Assembly (NCBI RefSeq): GCF_937123705.1
Contig: NZ_CAKZKO010000031.1
Coordinates: 1 to 64,000, forward strand
Source: an uncultured Paraglaciecola sp.
Lineage (GTDB): Bacteria; Pseudomonadota; Gammaproteobacteria; Enterobacterales; Alteromonadaceae
Length of the DNA: 64,000 nucleotides
Direction: 5' to 3'
A program made the position numbers and the translations under genes. The notes under the pieces are model-generated. The model saw only the letters and a list, made by a program, of their open reading frames with translations. It was not told the DNA's origin and made no database searches. This document shows, in pieces, positions 8,815 to 19,309 of this stretch (the first letter of the stretch is position 1; each line of letters begins with the position of its first letter).

Positions 8815-9543
8815 CTATAAATCGCCATGAATTGCCTGTAACGCCGATATCGCAGTAATAGCTGCGGTTTCGGTTCTTAGTACCCTTGGCCCTAGTTGAA
8901 TAGTTTGAAAGCCATTTTGCTCGGTTTGATAAATTTCTTGATCTGAAAATCCCCCTTCAGGGCCAATCAATAATCTTGCACCAGCGGTAGGCATGGTGAC
9001 ATGTCTGAAGGCTTTCTCTGCTCGAGGATGAAGTGTGAGACGTACTTGGTTGGTGGATGCGTTTATCCAATCTGCAAATAAACGAGGGGAATGTAATATC
9101 GGCAACACGTTTCTGCCACATTGTTCGCAAGCGGCTATGGCTAATTTTTGCCATTGCTCATGCTTTTTGGCCCAGCGTTCTTCGTTGAGCTTTACACCAC
9201 AGCGCTCAGTAATAAGAGGGGTTATTTCAGTAACGCCTAACTCTACCGATTTTTGGATAACCCATTCCATCCTATCGCCTCGTGAAACGCCTTGACCAAG
9301 ATGAATGCTAAGTGGAGATTCAATGTTAATTGAAAGCTTAGAGTCAACTCTTACAACCACTTTACGCTTTGCCACTTCAGATAGCTCGGCACTGTATTCA
9401 TTTCCGTCACCGTTGAATAACACTACAGCTTGACCTGTTTTAGCTCGTAATACGTTGGCCACGTGATTAGTGGCGTCATCTGTCAAAGTGACATAAGTGT
9501 CTGTGGATAGTTCAAAGGGATAATAAATTCTGCTGATGCGCAT
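8815..9543 (-). CDS. rsmE: 16S rRNA m3U1498 methyltransferase
   Basis: SPOUT-class methyltransferase that methylates N3 of U1498 in 16S rRNA using SAM. 242 aa. The start MRISRIYYP matches the family N-terminus, so I use ATG 9543; an upstream in-frame TTG at 9558 is less likely. The N-terminal PUA-like domain is followed by the knot region with LIGPEGGFSDQEI and LGPRVLRTETAA, which bind SAM. It is convergent with serA, with only about 10 nt between the stops. Confidence 0.95.
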   Translation of the reverse strand: MRISRIYYPFELSTDTYVTLTDDATNHVANVLRAKTGQAVVLFNGDGNEYSAELSEVAKRKVVVRVDSKLSINIESPLSIHLGQGVSRGDRMEWVIQKSVELGVTEITPLITERCGVKLNEERWAKKHEQWQKLAIAACEQCGRNVLPILHSPRLFADWINASTNQVRLTLHPRAEKAFRHVTMPTAGARLLIGPEGGFSDQEIYQTEQNGFQTIQLGPRVLRTETAAITAISALQAIHGDL

Positions 9544-9674
9544 GTTATCTGTCGACAATAATATGAAGTGGTTTTAAATGGTACCAACAGAGTGAAACAT
9601 AGAGAAGAGGAATATTACAGTTGAAGTTTAAGCATAGGCGGATGGTTCAATTCCGCCGCGCTTTTTATTGTTGT

Positions 9675-9845
9675 TTAGTTTATTTCAATGACGTTCGTCG
9701 TATCAATAGATTGAGACGACACATTTTCTTGGGCTATGGCATTAGCCCCTTTTCGAGCAAATTTAGTATTTTTGCCTTTTTCTTTAGACATAGAAAAAGC
9801 GAAAAGTAATATCAATGAAATAGCTAATAGACACACAAATAACAT
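9675..9845 (-). CDS. Putative 56-aa membrane peptide
   Basis: A short frame begins with ATG at 9845, preceded by AAAGGAATTGAAA, a good ribosome binding site. The product begins MLFVCLLAISLILLFAFSM, one strong transmembrane or signal segment, followed by a charged, polar tail (SKEKGKNTKFARKGANA and onward). I do not recognise a family. The only other feature in 9559-10116 is the mscS upstream region. Support comes from the ribosome binding site and the hydrophobic N-terminus alone. Confidence 0.4.
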   Translation of the reverse strand: MLFVCLLAISLILLFAFSMSKEKGKNTKFARKGANAIAQENVSSQSIDTTNVIEIN

Positions 9846-10116
9846 TTTCAATTCCTTTAAAAATATTAGACCACCAAAAAATAGGTGAGCTGTATTATAA
9901 CACTAATTTTTATTTTTACTTTTTAAAAACCAATAAATTATTTTTTATGTAGGTGTAGTGATTTTTTAAGCTATAAATAAAATTGGCAGGTGAGCCGCAA
10001 TGGCAAGTTTTAAAACATCTGCATGAAAGTATATAAAGCTTGTTTATCATATTGATTATTCTATTCATTCATTCACAATGGATTGGCATTAACAATAAAA
10101 ACGTTAGGAGAGAAAA

Positions 10117-10941
10117 ATGTTGGTATTTGATGAAGAACAGTTATCTAAAATTGTTGATACATATATTATTCCATGGGGAATAAATATTGTCTTGGCAATT
10201 GCCATATACATAATTGGTAAAATTGTTGTTGGGATCTTAGTCAATGTGCTGGGTAATATCATGTCGCGTTCTAAGTACGAAGACATGCTAATTGATTTTG
10301 TTAAAGCAATTGCCAGCGCCGTGTTAATGCTCTTTGTTATTATTGCGGCATTAGATCAATTAGGGGTCGATACGACTTCTTTGGCCGCTATTTTTGCCGC
10401 TGCAGGTTTAGCAATTGGGTTGTCTTTACGTGGTTCACTGCAGAACTTTGCAGCCGGTGTGATGTTGCTTGTTTTTAAACCCTTTAAAGCAGGTGATTTT
10501 ATTGAAGCCGGTGGCGCAACGGGTGTGGTTAAGAGTATCAGTATTTTTACTACCGTTATGACCACGGGCGATAATAAAGAAGTCATTGTGCCTAATGGTG
10601 GTATTTATGATGGCAATATTATTAACTATTCTGCTAAAGAAACACGTCGAGTGGATATGGTAGTTGGTATTGGTTACGACAGTGATTTGAAGAAGGCTAA
10701 AAATATTCTGAATGAAATGATTGCCGCAGATGAGCGTATTTTAAAAGATCCTGCTCCTACCGTGGCAGTTGCAGAGTTAGCAGATAGCAGTGTTAATTTT
10801 GTGGTGCGTCCTTGGGTTGCGTCTGCAGACTATTGGGCTGTGAAGTTTGATTTTAATGAAGCGGTTAAATTGCGATTTGATGCTGAAGGGATCTCTATAC
10901 CCTTTCCACAAATGGATGTGCATGTTCACAAAGAAAACTAG
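10117..10941 (+). CDS. mscS: Small-conductance mechanosensitive channel MscS
   Basis: 274 aa inner-membrane channel that opens under membrane tension during hypo-osmotic shock. Three hydrophobic segments occur at about residues 15-50, 60-85 and 88-120. The pore helix is the Gly/Ala-rich TM3 (AAAGLAIGLSLRGSLQNFA), and the signature FKPFKAGDFIE follows it. The cytoplasmic beta and alpha/beta vestibule domains complete the protein. A TAGGAG ribosome binding site lies just before ATG 10117. It stands alone as a single-gene unit. Confidence 0.93.
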   Translation: MLVFDEEQLSKIVDTYIIPWGINIVLAIAIYIIGKIVVGILVNVLGNIMSRSKYEDMLIDFVKAIASAVLMLFVIIAALDQLGVDTTSLAAIFAAAGLAIGLSLRGSLQNFAAGVMLLVFKPFKAGDFIEAGGATGVVKSISIFTTVMTTGDNKEVIVPNGGIYDGNIINYSAKETRRVDMVVGIGYDSDLKKAKNILNEMIAADERILKDPAPTVAVAELADSSVNFVVRPWVASADYWAVKFDFNEAVKLRFDAEGISIPFPQMDVHVHKEN

Positions 10942-10996
10942 TGATTGAGGTGATAAAAATCTCCTAAAAAGCGATTCATCACAGAGCGCTGCGCTT

Positions 10997-11039
10997 CACA
11001 GAGGAAAGCATGGTTAAGTTAAAATTGCTTTTCTCTGTG
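10997..11039. repeat. Imperfect inverted repeat with CACAGAG motif
   Basis: CACAGAGGAAAGCA (10997-11010) pairs with TGCTTTTCTCTGTG (11026-11039), with one mismatch. The downstream string TTCTCTGTGGTTCAA near 11049 recurs at about 49502. It sits between convergent mscS and the M48 gene, and may act as a terminator or be a dispersed repeat. Confidence 0.4.
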
Positions 11040-11075
11040 CTCTCGTTGTTCTCTGTGGTTCAAATTCTTTGGTAT

Positions 11076-11876
11076 TTACATTTTGCAACGAGGTTTATTG
11101 GTGGCGTGGCCGTACGCTTGTAGGGCTTTTGGCATGTTTTTCGCCAGATTATCGATACGTGTGGCGGGTAGTGGGTGAGTCGACAATAGTTCTGGTTGGC
11201 GATTGCCCCCGCTAGCTTTGGCCATTTTCTGCCATAGGTTAATAGATTGTTGTGGGTCAAATCCCGCCTTGGCCATAAGATCTAATCCAATAAGGTCGGC
11301 TTCTGATTCATGGGTTCTGCCAAATGGTAATTGCACCCCAACTTGTACACCTAGGCCTAAGCCTGCCATGATCATATTGCTACTAGCAATTTTATTGGTT
11401 TTTAAAAGTTGATTGGTGACTTCCATTCCTACGCCAATTAGTGCGCTACTCGACATTCTTTCATTGCCGTGCTCTGCAATCACATGACCTACTTCATGAC
11501 CAATAACAGCGGCAAGTTGATGTTGATTGTCAGTTAATTCAATTAATCCTGTATATACCCCAATTTTACCACCGGGTAATGCAAAGGCGTTTATTTGTGG
11601 AGATTCAAAAACTACGAGCTCCCACACACCGTTAAAGACTGATTTTGGGACGTGTTGAGTAATAGCATCGGCAATACATTGTACGTATTGATTTGACACA
11701 GGTCGGCTGGAGACTTTTTGTTCTGTTTTCATACCAGCAAAGGCTTGCTGGCCCATTCCTGCTAGCTGGGAGCTTGAGTACAGTTTGAGTTGACTACGTC
11801 CTAATGGCGATTTAGCACAGGATGAAACCAAAAAGAGCATGACAAAAATTAAACAAATAAAGTGAATACGAGGCAT
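11076..11876 (-). CDS. M48 family metallopeptidase lipoprotein (LoiP/YcaL-like)
   Basis: 266 aa. The signal peptide ends in a lipobox (FLVSSC, cysteine about residue 20), so it is a lipoprotein, probably of the outer membrane facing the periplasm. The zinc motif HEVGH is near residue 127, with the third ligand in the ESEADLIGLDLM segment. This resembles E. coli LoiP (YggG), a protease of envelope quality control. It is convergent with mscS and has no operon partner. Confidence 0.9.
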   Translation of the reverse strand: MPRIHFICLIFVMLFLVSSCAKSPLGRSQLKLYSSSQLAGMGQQAFAGMKTEQKVSSRPVSNQYVQCIADAITQHVPKSVFNGVWELVVFESPQINAFALPGGKIGVYTGLIELTDNQHQLAAVIGHEVGHVIAEHGNERMSSSALIGVGMEVTNQLLKTNKIASSNMIMAGLGLGVQVGVQLPFGRTHESEADLIGLDLMAKAGFDPQQSINLWQKMAKASGGNRQPELLSTHPLPATRIDNLAKNMPKALQAYGHATNKPRCKM

Positions 11877-12116
11877 AGAGTTTATTCCTAAAATCTAGTG
11901 AATAACTTAATCATACCTTGAATTTGCTTTATGATTAAGTTTCACTTCACTTTGAAACCTTTATTTTTATTAAATATTAAGCCGCTATTACTATGTATAA
12001 ACTTTTGGCCGTTGCCCGTGGGATATTGGGGGTTGTGTTTGTGTCTTCTTGCATCAGTTCAAACCATGTATCCCATCAGGCAAGAAATCAATTTTCCTCA
12101 GAATTTTGAAGGGTCT

Positions 12117-12148
12117 ACAAACATAGTCTCATCTAAGACTATGTTTGT
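12117..12148. terminator. Perfect 13-bp inverted repeat downstream of metK
   Basis: ACAAACATAGTCT (12117-12129) and AGACTATGTTTGT (12136-12148) form a perfect stem with a 6-nt loop, 12 nt past the metK stop. No T tract follows on either strand, so this is either a non-canonical terminator or a 3' stabilising hairpin. The rest of 11877-12116 holds no gene I can support. Confidence 0.5.
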
Positions 12149-12159
12149 ACTGTGGCTAT

Positions 12160-13305
12160 CTAAATACTGGCTTTTAATTTTTCCGCAATATCGGTTTTTT
12201 CCCAAGGAAATTCTGCTCTTCCAAAGTGGCCATAGGCGGCTGTGGCTTGATAGATAGGGCGCTCTAAGTCGAGCATTTTAAGTAAACCATAAGGCCTAAG
12301 CTCAAAGTGTTCCCTGACCAATTTAACTAATAAATCACTCGAAACTTTACCTGTGCCAAAGGTCTCAATATTGATAGAGGTAGGCTCGGCTACACCAATT
12401 GCGTATGACAATTGAATTTCACATTTGTCGGCAAGGCCAGCGGCCACGATGTTTTTAGCCACGTAGCGTCCTGCATAAGCGGCTGATCTATCCACTTTTG
12501 ATGGATCTTTACCAGAAAATGCACCGCCACCATGTCTGGCCATGCCGCCGTAGGTATCAACAATAATTTTACGACCTGTTAGGCCACAATCTCCCATAGG
12601 TCCACCAATGACAAAACGTCCCGTAGGATTAATAAAATACTTGGTGTGTTTACTTAACCACTTTTCAGGTAGCACAGGCTTAATTATTTCTTCCATCACA
12701 GCTTCACGTAAGTCTGCGGTACTTATACTTTCGTCATGTTGAGTAGATAACACCACGGCATCAATAGCCACTGGCTGATTGTTCTCGTACACAAATGTAA
12801 CTTGGCTTTTGGCATCGGGGCGTAACCACTCTAGTTGGCCACTCTTACGAACTTCTGATTGACGTTTTACTAAGCGATGGGAGTAGGTGATAGGCGCAGG
12901 CATAAGCACATCGGTTTCGTTACTGGCGTAACCAAACATTAATCCTTGATCACCAGCACCTTGCTCTTCTGGTAAGCTGCGATCGACGCCTTGGTTGATA
13001 TCGGGAGATTGTTTACCTATGGCATTTAAGATGGCACAAGAGTCAGCGTCAAAGCCCATATCTGAATGCACGTAGCCAATTTCTTTTACGGTTTTTCGGG
13101 TGATTTCTTCTATATCAACCCAAGCAGAAGTGGTCACTTCGCCACCTACTAACACCATACCAGTTTTAACAAAGGTCTCGCAGGCTACTCTAGCCTTGGG
13201 ATCTTGCGCTAAAATGGCATCTAACACGGCGTCTGATATTTGATCTGCAATTTTGTCTGGGTGTCCTTCAGAAACAGATTCAGAGGTAAATAAGTGTGAG
13301 GTCAT
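12160..13305 (-). CDS. metK: S-adenosylmethionine synthetase
   Basis: Makes SAM from methionine and ATP. 381 aa, the usual bacterial length. Seen directly: [17 protein letters not shown] near the N-terminus (Mg/ATP site), the [12 protein letters not shown] loop, and [19 protein letters not shown] near residue 245. The start [14 protein letters not shown] is standard. A MetJ-like site lies about 85 nt upstream. It is divergent from the tkt operon across a 266-bp gap, which also carries the promoters of both directions. Confidence 0.98.
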   Translation of the reverse strand: MTSHLFTSESVSEGHPDKIADQISDAVLDAILAQDPKARVACETFVKTGMVLVGGEVTTSAWVDIEEITRKTVKEIGYVHSDMGFDADSCAILNAIGKQSPDINQGVDRSLPEEQGAGDQGLMFGYASNETDVLMPAPITYSHRLVKRQSEVRKSGQLEWLRPDAKSQVTFVYENNQPVAIDAVVLSTQHDESISTADLREAVMEEIIKPVLPEKWLSKHTKYFINPTGRFVIGGPMGDCGLTGRKIIVDTYGGMARHGGGAFSGKDPSKVDRSAAYAGRYVAKNIVAAGLADKCEIQLSYAIGVAEPTSINIETFGTGKVSSDLLVKLVREHFELRPYGLLKMLDLERPIYQATAAYGHFGRAEFPWEKTDIAEKLKASI

Positions 13306-13388
13306 TTGAGCACCTTAGTTTAAAGTCATAGTAAAAAAATATTTGGCTATTCTAACGAATTTAATTCAAAATACCAGTCTTTACTTCT

Positions 13389-13404
13389 AGACGTCCAAAC
13401 GGCT
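13389..13404. promoter_or_regulatory. MetJ-like operator upstream of metK
   Basis: AGACGTCC followed directly by AAACGGCT: the first met box has one mismatch to AGACGTCT and the second three. Its position upstream of metK, a standard MetJ target, supports the call despite the weaker second box. Confidence 0.6.
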
Positions 13405-13571
13405 AGGTAATTTATTCTACTATGGTGTAAATAAAAGTCATATTAAAATAGCGATTCAGAAGCCATTTAGCATTGCAGTTACTGGCTGGCTAATACAAAA
13501 TATACAGCTACTTAGGTGTCTGTAGCCATGGGTTACAATAGCCACATTTATAGGATCAGTCAGGAGACTAC

Positions 13572-15569
13572 ATGTCGTCATCACGTCAAGAACTCGCCAA
13601 CGCCATTCGCGCCCTTAGTATGGATGCGGTACAACAAGCTAATTCAGGCCATCCAGGCGCGCCTATGGGCATGGCAGACATAGCGCAAGTGTTGTGGGCA
13701 GACCATTTACAACACAATCCAAACAATCCTGATTGGGCCAACAGAGACAGGTTTGTGTTATCTAACGGCCACGGTTCGATGTTGATTTATTCACTTTTAC
13801 ATTTGACCGGATACGCTTTACCTATTGAAGAGTTGAAGAACTTTCGTCAGTTGCATTCTAAAACCCCAGGGCATCCTGAATATGGGTATGCACCAGGCGT
13901 GGAAACCACGACAGGCCCGTTGGGGCAGGGGATCAGTAACGCAGTAGGTATGGCCATTGCCGAAAAAACCTTAGCGGCGCAATTTAATCAACCCGATTTT
14001 GATGTGGTTGATCATTTCACTTATTGCTTTTTAGGCGACGGCTGTTTGATGGAAGGGATCTCACATGAAGCCTGTTCGTTAGCGGGCACCTTAGGCTTAG
14101 GTAAGTTAGTGGCATTTTGGGACGATAACGGTATTTCCATCGATGGCCATGTTGAAGGTTGGTTTACCGATAACACGCCAGCGCGTTTTGAAGCTTATGG
14201 TTGGCACGTTATTGCCGATGTCGACGGACACGATCCAGAGGCTATTGCTAACGCGATAGCCGCCGCGAAAGCCGAGACCACTAAACCTACCTTAATTTGC
14301 TGCAAAACCATTATCGGTTTTGGTTCACCGAATAAATCTGGTACTCATAATTGCCACGGTGCGCCATTAGGGGCTGATGAAATAACAGCTGCCCGTGAAT
14401 TCCTTAGCTGGCCACATGCACCTTTTGAAATTCCTGCTGATGTATACGCTGGTTGGGATGCCAAAGCCTCAGGTGCCGCCAAAGAACAAGCGTGGAACCA
14501 ACAATTTGCCGCATACCAGCAAGCCCATCCAGAATTAGCGAGTGAATTGACTCGTCGCTTAGCTGGTGATTTACCAGTCGATTTTGCAGAAAAAGCGGAC
14601 GCCTTTATTCAAGCATCACAAGACAAAGCAGAAAATGTGGCGAGCCGTAAAGCCTCGCAAAATTCCATTGAAGAATTTGCGACTTTGTTACCTGAAGTAT
14701 TAGGTGGATCGGCTGATTTAGCGGGTTCAAACCTTACTATTTGGTCTGGCACTAAAGGAATTTCAGCAGAAGATCCAAGTGGCAACTATTTATATTACGG
14801 TGTGCGCGAATTTGGTATGTGCGGCATCATGAACGGTATTGGCCTGCACGGTGGATTCCGTCCATTTGGGGCCACCTTTTTGATGTTTATGGAATATGCC
14901 CGCAATGCAGTACGTATGGCATCCTTAATGGGTATCCCAAATATCTTTGTGTACACTCATGACTCAATTGGTCAAGGTGAAGACGGTCCTACTCACCAAC
15001 CTATCGAACAGGTGGCTAACCTACGTCTTACTCCAAACCTTGCCACTTGGCGTCCTTGTGACGGTGCAGAAACTGCAGTGGCGTGGAAAGCGGCACTTGA
15101 GCGTAAAGACGGCCCCTCAGCCTTAGTGTTTAGTCGTCAAGGATTGCCAGCGCAATCTCGTGATGCTGCGCAATTGGCCAATGTGGCTAAAGGTGGTTAT
15201 GTATTAAAAGATTGTGCAGGAACCCCTGATGCCATTTTGATTGCCACCGGCTCAGAAGTGGGTATTACTGTTGCAGCGGCCGAGCAATTAACCGCTGCAG
15301 GTATGGCAGTACGGGTAGTATCTATGCCAAGTACAACAGTGTTTGATCAGCAAGATGCCGCTTATCGCGAGTCAGTGTTGCCTAGAGCTGTCACTAAACG
15401 TGTCGCTGTAGAAGCGGCCCATGTGGACTTTTGGCATAAATACGTTGGCTTTGATGGCGCCGTTGTAGGCATGTCTTCCTTTGGTGAATCTGCGCCGGGG
15501 GCGGCATTGCTGCAACACTTTGGTATCACCACTGAGGCAGTAGTGGCCGCAGTAAGAGACTTAGATTAA
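13572..15569 (+). CDS. tkt: Transketolase
   Basis: Thiamine-diphosphate enzyme of the pentose phosphate pathway that transfers two-carbon ketol units. 665 aa, as in E. coli TktA. Visible: [10 protein letters not shown] near residue 26, the ThDP/Mg motif [13 protein letters not shown] near 155, and the [14 protein letters not shown] loop near 470. AGGAGACTAC precedes ATG 13572. It leads the tkt / epd / pgk / fba block, but a hairpin terminator after it suggests epd has its own promoter. Confidence 0.97.
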   Translation: MSSSRQELANAIRALSMDAVQQANSGHPGAPMGMADIAQVLWADHLQHNPNNPDWANRDRFVLSNGHGSMLIYSLLHLTGYALPIEELKNFRQLHSKTPGHPEYGYAPGVETTTGPLGQGISNAVGMAIAEKTLAAQFNQPDFDVVDHFTYCFLGDGCLMEGISHEACSLAGTLGLGKLVAFWDDNGISIDGHVEGWFTDNTPARFEAYGWHVIADVDGHDPEAIANAIAAAKAETTKPTLICCKTIIGFGSPNKSGTHNCHGAPLGADEITAAREFLSWPHAPFEIPADVYAGWDAKASGAAKEQAWNQQFAAYQQAHPELASELTRRLAGDLPVDFAEKADAFIQASQDKAENVASRKASQNSIEEFATLLPEVLGGSADLAGSNLTIWSGTKGISAEDPSGNYLYYGVREFGMCGIMNGIGLHGGFRPFGATFLMFMEYARNAVRMASLMGIPNIFVYTHDSIGQGEDGPTHQPIEQVANLRLTPNLATWRPCDGAETAVAWKAALERKDGPSALVFSRQGLPAQSRDAAQLANVAKGGYVLKDCAGTPDAILIATGSEVGITVAAAEQLTAAGMAVRVVSMPSTTVFDQQDAAYRESVLPRAVTKRVAVEAAHVDFWHKYVGFDGAVVGMSSFGESAPGAALLQHFGITTEAVVAAVRDLD

Positions 15570-15584
15570 AAGTCAGTCAATCTC

Positions 15585-15606
15585 AAAGGCGCTATTAAGC
15601 GCCTTT
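15585..15606 (+). terminator. Terminator after tkt
   Basis: AAAGGCGC (15585-15592), loop TATTAA, GCGCCTTT (15599-15606), then ATTTTAAAAT. This is a good stem with a short T-rich tail. Confidence 0.75.
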
Positions 15607-15670
15607 ATTTTAAAATATTCAAAAAGGCAATTGTGGGGTGTGTATACCTCGCTGCTAATTAAAGAGTGCT

Positions 15671-16687
15671 ATGTTACGAGTTGCAATTAACGGGTTTGGG
15701 CGAATTGGACGCAATCTTGTCAGGGCATTGTATGAGACCGGGTTGAATAGTCAGGTACAAGTGGTAGCCATCAATGAATTAGCCAGTTCTGAGGGCATTG
15801 CTCATTTATTGAAGTACGATACTTCTCATGGTCGTTTTGCCTGCTCTGTGGGGCTTGAGCAAGATAAACTGCGGGTGGCGGGGGATGAGATCCAATTACT
15901 CAATCACCCAACCATTAGCGGTTTGCCATGGCATCAACTCGATATTGATTTAGTACTTGAATGCTGTGGTGTGTATAACGATAGAGCGGCAGGACAAGCG
16001 CATCTAGATCAAGGTGCCAAAAAGGTGTTGTTTTCTCAGCCTTGTGGGTCCGACTTAGATGCCACCGTTATTTACGGGATTAACGATCATCAATTAAAAG
16101 CGGATGATCGTATTGTTTCAAGCGGTTCCTGTACCACTAATTGTATTGTACCTGTGATACAAGTGCTAGATGATGCTTTTAATGTGCTCAGCGGCACAGT
16201 AACGACTATTCATTCTTCGATGCATGACCAACAAGTGATTGATGCCTATCATCCCGATTTGCGCCGCACCCGGGCTGCTAGTCAGTCGATTATTCCTGTG
16301 GACACTAAACTGGCAGTCGGCATAGAAAGAATTCTGCCAAAATTTGCCGGCAAGTTTGAAGCCATAGCAGTGCGTGTACCTACTATTAATGTGTCGGCCA
16401 TGGATTTGAGTGTCACCTTAGAAAAACATGTCTGTATAGATGAAGTTAACCACGCATTAAAACAAGCCAGAGTAGGGCGCTTAGCAGGTATTTTAGATTA
16501 TACAGAAGAACCTTTAGTATCAGTTGATTTTAATCACGACCCTCATTCTTGTATAGTCGATGGTAGCCAAACACGAGTGAGTCACAAGCAACTGGTAAAA
16601 ATCTTAGTGTGGTGTGACAACGAGTGGGGCTTTGCAAATAGAATGATCGACACCGCTTTAGCTATGTTTAACAGAAAATCAAATTAA
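15671..16687 (+). CDS. epd: Erythrose-4-phosphate dehydrogenase
   Basis: GAPDH-family enzyme oxidising D-erythrose 4-phosphate to 4-phosphoerythronate for pyridoxal phosphate synthesis. 338 aa. The Rossmann motif is [18 protein letters not shown]; the catalytic cysteine is in SGSCTTNC. The Epd-specific strings [42 protein letters not shown] (first 20 residues shown would suffice) and [17 protein letters not shown] match Epd rather than GapA. It is followed 25 nt later by pgk, the gammaproteobacterial epd-pgk-fba order. Family-wide, some Epd-like proteins also serve as GapDH. Confidence 0.93.
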   Translation: MLRVAINGFGRIGRNLVRALYETGLNSQVQVVAINELASSEGIAHLLKYDTSHGRFACSVGLEQDKLRVAGDEIQLLNHPTISGLPWHQLDIDLVLECCGVYNDRAAGQAHLDQGAKKVLFSQPCGSDLDATVIYGINDHQLKADDRIVSSGSCTTNCIVPVIQVLDDAFNVLSGTVTTIHSSMHDQQVIDAYHPDLRRTRAASQSIIPVDTKLAVGIERILPKFAGKFEAIAVRVPTINVSAMDLSVTLEKHVCIDEVNHALKQARVGRLAGILDYTEEPLVSVDFNHDPHSCIVDGSQTRVSHKQLVKILVWCDNEWGFANRMIDTALAMFNRKSN

Positions 16688-16712
16688 ACCGTTATTATTT
16701 ACAAGGTAAGTT

Positions 16713-17876
16713 ATGTCTATAGTAAAAATGTCCGAACTGGATTTAGCCGGTAAAAGTGTCTTGATCCGCCAAGATCTTAATGTGCCAGTAAAAGACGGAG
16801 TCGTCACCTCAGATGCGCGTATTCGTGCGTCGTTGCCTACTATCGAAGCCGCAGTCGCAGCAGGTGCCAAAGTGATGGTGATGTCACATCTAGGTCGCCC
16901 AACCGAAGGTGAATACGCTGAAAAATATTCATTGCAACCTGTGGTTAACTATTTACAACAAAATACAACATTGAATGTACGCTTAGTTACCGAATACCTG
17001 GGAGGGGTTGAAGCCCAAGCCGGTGAAGTATTAGTGCTAGAAAACGTACGTTTTAATCTTGGCGAAAAACAAGACGATATTACCTTAGCCAAGCAATATG
17101 CAGCATTATGCGACATCTATGTAATGGATGCCTTTGGCACCGCGCACCGTGCTCAAGCATCTACCCACGGTGTTGGACTCTATGCTCCTGTTGCTTGCGC
17201 TGGCCCATTACTCGCTGGTGAGCTTAATGCCTTAGGTAAAGCATTACATAATCCAGAGCGCCCATTAGTGGCCATTGTAGGCGGTTCAAAAGTGTCTACC
17301 AAGTTAACGGTATTAGATGCTCTATCAAAAATTGCCGATCAACTAGTGGTTGGGGGCGGTATTTCAAATACCTTTATTGCGGCGCGAGGTTACAATGTAG
17401 GACAATCCTTGCATGAAGCAGATTTGATCCCAGAAGCAAAACGTTTGATGGACTCCTTAGATATTCCAGACACAGTCGATGTGCGGGTAGGTAAACATTT
17501 TTCTGAAACTGAGGCGGCCATTGTAAAAGACGTAAGCCAGGTCCAAGATGACGAACAAGTGATGGATTATGGCCCGCAAACGGCTCAAAATGTCGCGGAT
17601 ATCCTTAAAAACGCAAAAACTATTTTATGGAATGGTCCCTGTGGCGTATTTGAGTTTGAAAATTTCTCAAAAGGCACAGAAGTTGTGGCACGGGCTATTG
17701 CTGATAGCCAAGCATTTTCAATTGCCGGTGGTGGTGATACGCTTGCCGCAATTGATAAGTGGAATTTAAGCGACAAAATTTCCTATATATCTACTGGTGG
17801 TGGTGCTTTTCTAGAGTTTGTAGAAGGTAAAGAATTACCAGCCGTGGCTATGTTAGAAGCGAGATCGAGCCATTAA
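16713..17876 (+). CDS. pgk: Phosphoglycerate kinase
   Basis: Converts 1,3-bisphosphoglycerate and ADP to 3-phosphoglycerate and ATP. 387 aa. Visible: [11 protein letters not shown] at the N-terminus, the [10 protein letters not shown] substrate loop, GGSKVSTKL in the hinge region, and the nucleotide-binding [11 protein letters not shown] near the C-terminus. It sits 25 nt after epd and 83 nt before the aldolase gene, so the three are probably co-transcribed. It acts in the cytosol for both glycolysis and gluconeogenesis. Confidence 0.97.
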   Translation: MSIVKMSELDLAGKSVLIRQDLNVPVKDGVVTSDARIRASLPTIEAAVAAGAKVMVMSHLGRPTEGEYAEKYSLQPVVNYLQQNTTLNVRLVTEYLGGVEAQAGEVLVLENVRFNLGEKQDDITLAKQYAALCDIYVMDAFGTAHRAQASTHGVGLYAPVACAGPLLAGELNALGKALHNPERPLVAIVGGSKVSTKLTVLDALSKIADQLVVGGGISNTFIAARGYNVGQSLHEADLIPEAKRLMDSLDIPDTVDVRVGKHFSETEAAIVKDVSQVQDDEQVMDYGPQTAQNVADILKNAKTILWNGPCGVFEFENFSKGTEVVARAIADSQAFSIAGGGDTLAAIDKWNLSDKISYISTGGGAFLEFVEGKELPAVAMLEARSSH

Positions 17877-17959
17877 ACACTAGGCCGTAGTGCCTAAAAT
17901 AACTATCTTTAACCACTACCAGCCGCAGCGAATCGGCTAACAAAAAAGGAGTGTTACAC

Positions 17960-18859
17960 ATGGCATCACAAGCCCAACTAGATATGCTTGCTAAAGTTAA
18001 TTCCCAAAATGGCTTTATTGCCGCATTAGATCAAAGCGGTGGTAGTACACCTAAAGCATTAGGGTTATACGGTGTAGAAGAAAGTGAATATCAAGGTGAT
18101 GCAGAAATGTTCACTAAGGTACACGAAATGCGAACTCGCATAATTACCTCAAAGGTGTTCAACGGTGAACGTGTGTTAGGCGCGATATTATTTGAAAACA
18201 CTCTAGATAGAGATATTTTAGGTCAAAGCACCGCTAATTACCTTTGGAATGTTAAGCAAGTTGTGCCTTTTTTAAAGGTGGATAAAGGCTTAGAAAGTGA
18301 AGCTAATGGTGTACAGCTCTTAAAAGCGATACCCGAGCTAGATAATTTATTGGCCAAAGCTAATGCGCAGGATGTATTTGGAACAAAAATGCGCTCTGTG
18401 GTTAAGTTAGCCAATAATGCAGGGATTGATACATTGGTTGAGCAACAGTTTGAGGTTGCTAAGCAAATTCTCGCCGCAGGTTTAATGCCTATTATTGAGC
18501 CAGAAGTGGATATTCATAGTCCAGAAAAGGCCGCGGCTGAAGCTATGCTAAAAGGGGCTATCTTAGGCCAATTAGATAATTTGGGTGCCGATCAACAAGT
18601 GATGTTGAAATTAACTTTGCCAGAGAATGCCAACTTCTATCAAGATTTAGTGAATCATCCAAAAGTGTTAAAAGTGGTGGCGTTGTCTGGTGGTTATTCA
18701 AGAGAAGAAGCGAATAAAAAGTTGGCCGAAAACAACGGCATGATTGCGAGCTTCTCTAGAGCATTATCCGAGGGACTCAGTGCCAAGCAAAGTGATGCTG
18801 AGTTTGATGCGATAATGAACTCGTCAATTGAGAGTATTTATCAGGCATCCATCTGCTAA
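17960..18859 (+). CDS. Class I fructose-bisphosphate aldolase
   Basis: Cleaves fructose 1,6-bisphosphate by a Schiff-base mechanism without metal. 299 aa; it closely resembles the staphylococcal-type class I enzyme: GFIAALDQSGGSTPKAL at the N-terminus, PFLKVDKGL in the middle, FGTKMRS, PIIEPEVDI and LSGGYSREEA. ATG 17960 is chosen because AAGGAG lies 8 nt upstream; a GTG at 17951 overlaps that site. The position after epd-pgk is occupied by a class II enzyme (FbaA) in E. coli, so the locus has a different aldolase class here. Confidence 0.92.
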   Translation: MASQAQLDMLAKVNSQNGFIAALDQSGGSTPKALGLYGVEESEYQGDAEMFTKVHEMRTRIITSKVFNGERVLGAILFENTLDRDILGQSTANYLWNVKQVVPFLKVDKGLESEANGVQLLKAIPELDNLLAKANAQDVFGTKMRSVVKLANNAGIDTLVEQQFEVAKQILAAGLMPIIEPEVDIHSPEKAAAEAMLKGAILGQLDNLGADQQVMLKLTLPENANFYQDLVNHPKVLKVVALSGGYSREEANKKLAENNGMIASFSRALSEGLSAKQSDAEFDAIMNSSIESIYQASIC

Positions 18860-18876
18860 ATGAGTTTGAAGCGATG

Positions 18877-18906
18877 AAGGTTAGGCCTAGTGCCTGACCT
18901 TTTTTG
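18877..18906 (+). terminator. Terminator after fructose-bisphosphate aldolase
   Basis: AAGGTTAGGC (18877-18886), loop CTAGT, GCCTGACCTT (18892-18901), then more T residues. One pair in the stem is G-T. This is a canonical intrinsic terminator ending the epd-pgk-fba unit. Confidence 0.85.
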
Positions 18907-18966
18907 TCGGATATTTGAGCCAGTTAAGATTTTTTGCCCGAGCTTTAATGGATTAGAGATAGTCAT

Positions 18967-19305
18967 ATGACACTTGAGTTACCCTTACCTTTATATAAAA
19001 AACTAACAGTCACATTTAGAGTTGAACCTGGATGCTTAGGCCCTGATGGCATTGAGCATATTGAAGGTTTTTGTAAGTTCGCGAAAAAAGAAGTGGCGAG
19101 CTTAGACTCAGACTTTGTGCGCTGGGTGATCATTCCAAGATTTGATAAATCTCTACTCGAAACAGAATATAAAACCAATAACAAACGCCTAGATCATGAT
19201 AAAGCTGAAAAGTACCTACGGGTATTTGGCAAAGAACTTGATGATTTTGAAGAACATCTACAAGATAAATTATCGATTTTGATAGATGAGTATCTGGGAC
19301 GTTAG
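18967..19305 (+). CDS. Conserved hypothetical protein
   Basis: 112 aa soluble, charged protein with no signal peptide or membrane segment. It looks like a conserved small protein of Alteromonadales with no assigned function. The N-terminus has beta-strand-like segments (KLTVTFRVEPGCLGPDG), and the C-terminal half is helical and acidic (KAEKYLRVFGKELDDFEEHL). It follows the aldolase terminator by about 60 nt, with AGAGAT upstream of ATG 18967, so it probably has its own promoter. I cannot assign a function. Confidence 0.75.
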   Translation: MTLELPLPLYKKLTVTFRVEPGCLGPDGIEHIEGFCKFAKKEVASLDSDFVRWVIIPRFDKSLLETEYKTNNKRLDHDKAEKYLRVFGKELDDFEEHLQDKLSILIDEYLGR

Positions 19306-19309
19306 CTGT

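Noticed and set aside
9638..9661. tRNA T-arm-like string GATGGTTCAATTCCGCC
   Set aside because: The T-stem would have mismatches and no acceptor, D-arm or anticodon arm can be built around it. At most it is a remnant or a simple hairpin (GGCGGA/TCCGCC).
11931..12257. 108-codon open frame on the plus strand
   Set aside because: It overlaps the 3' end of metK antisense, has no ribosome binding site and contains non-family sequence; treated as a shadow.
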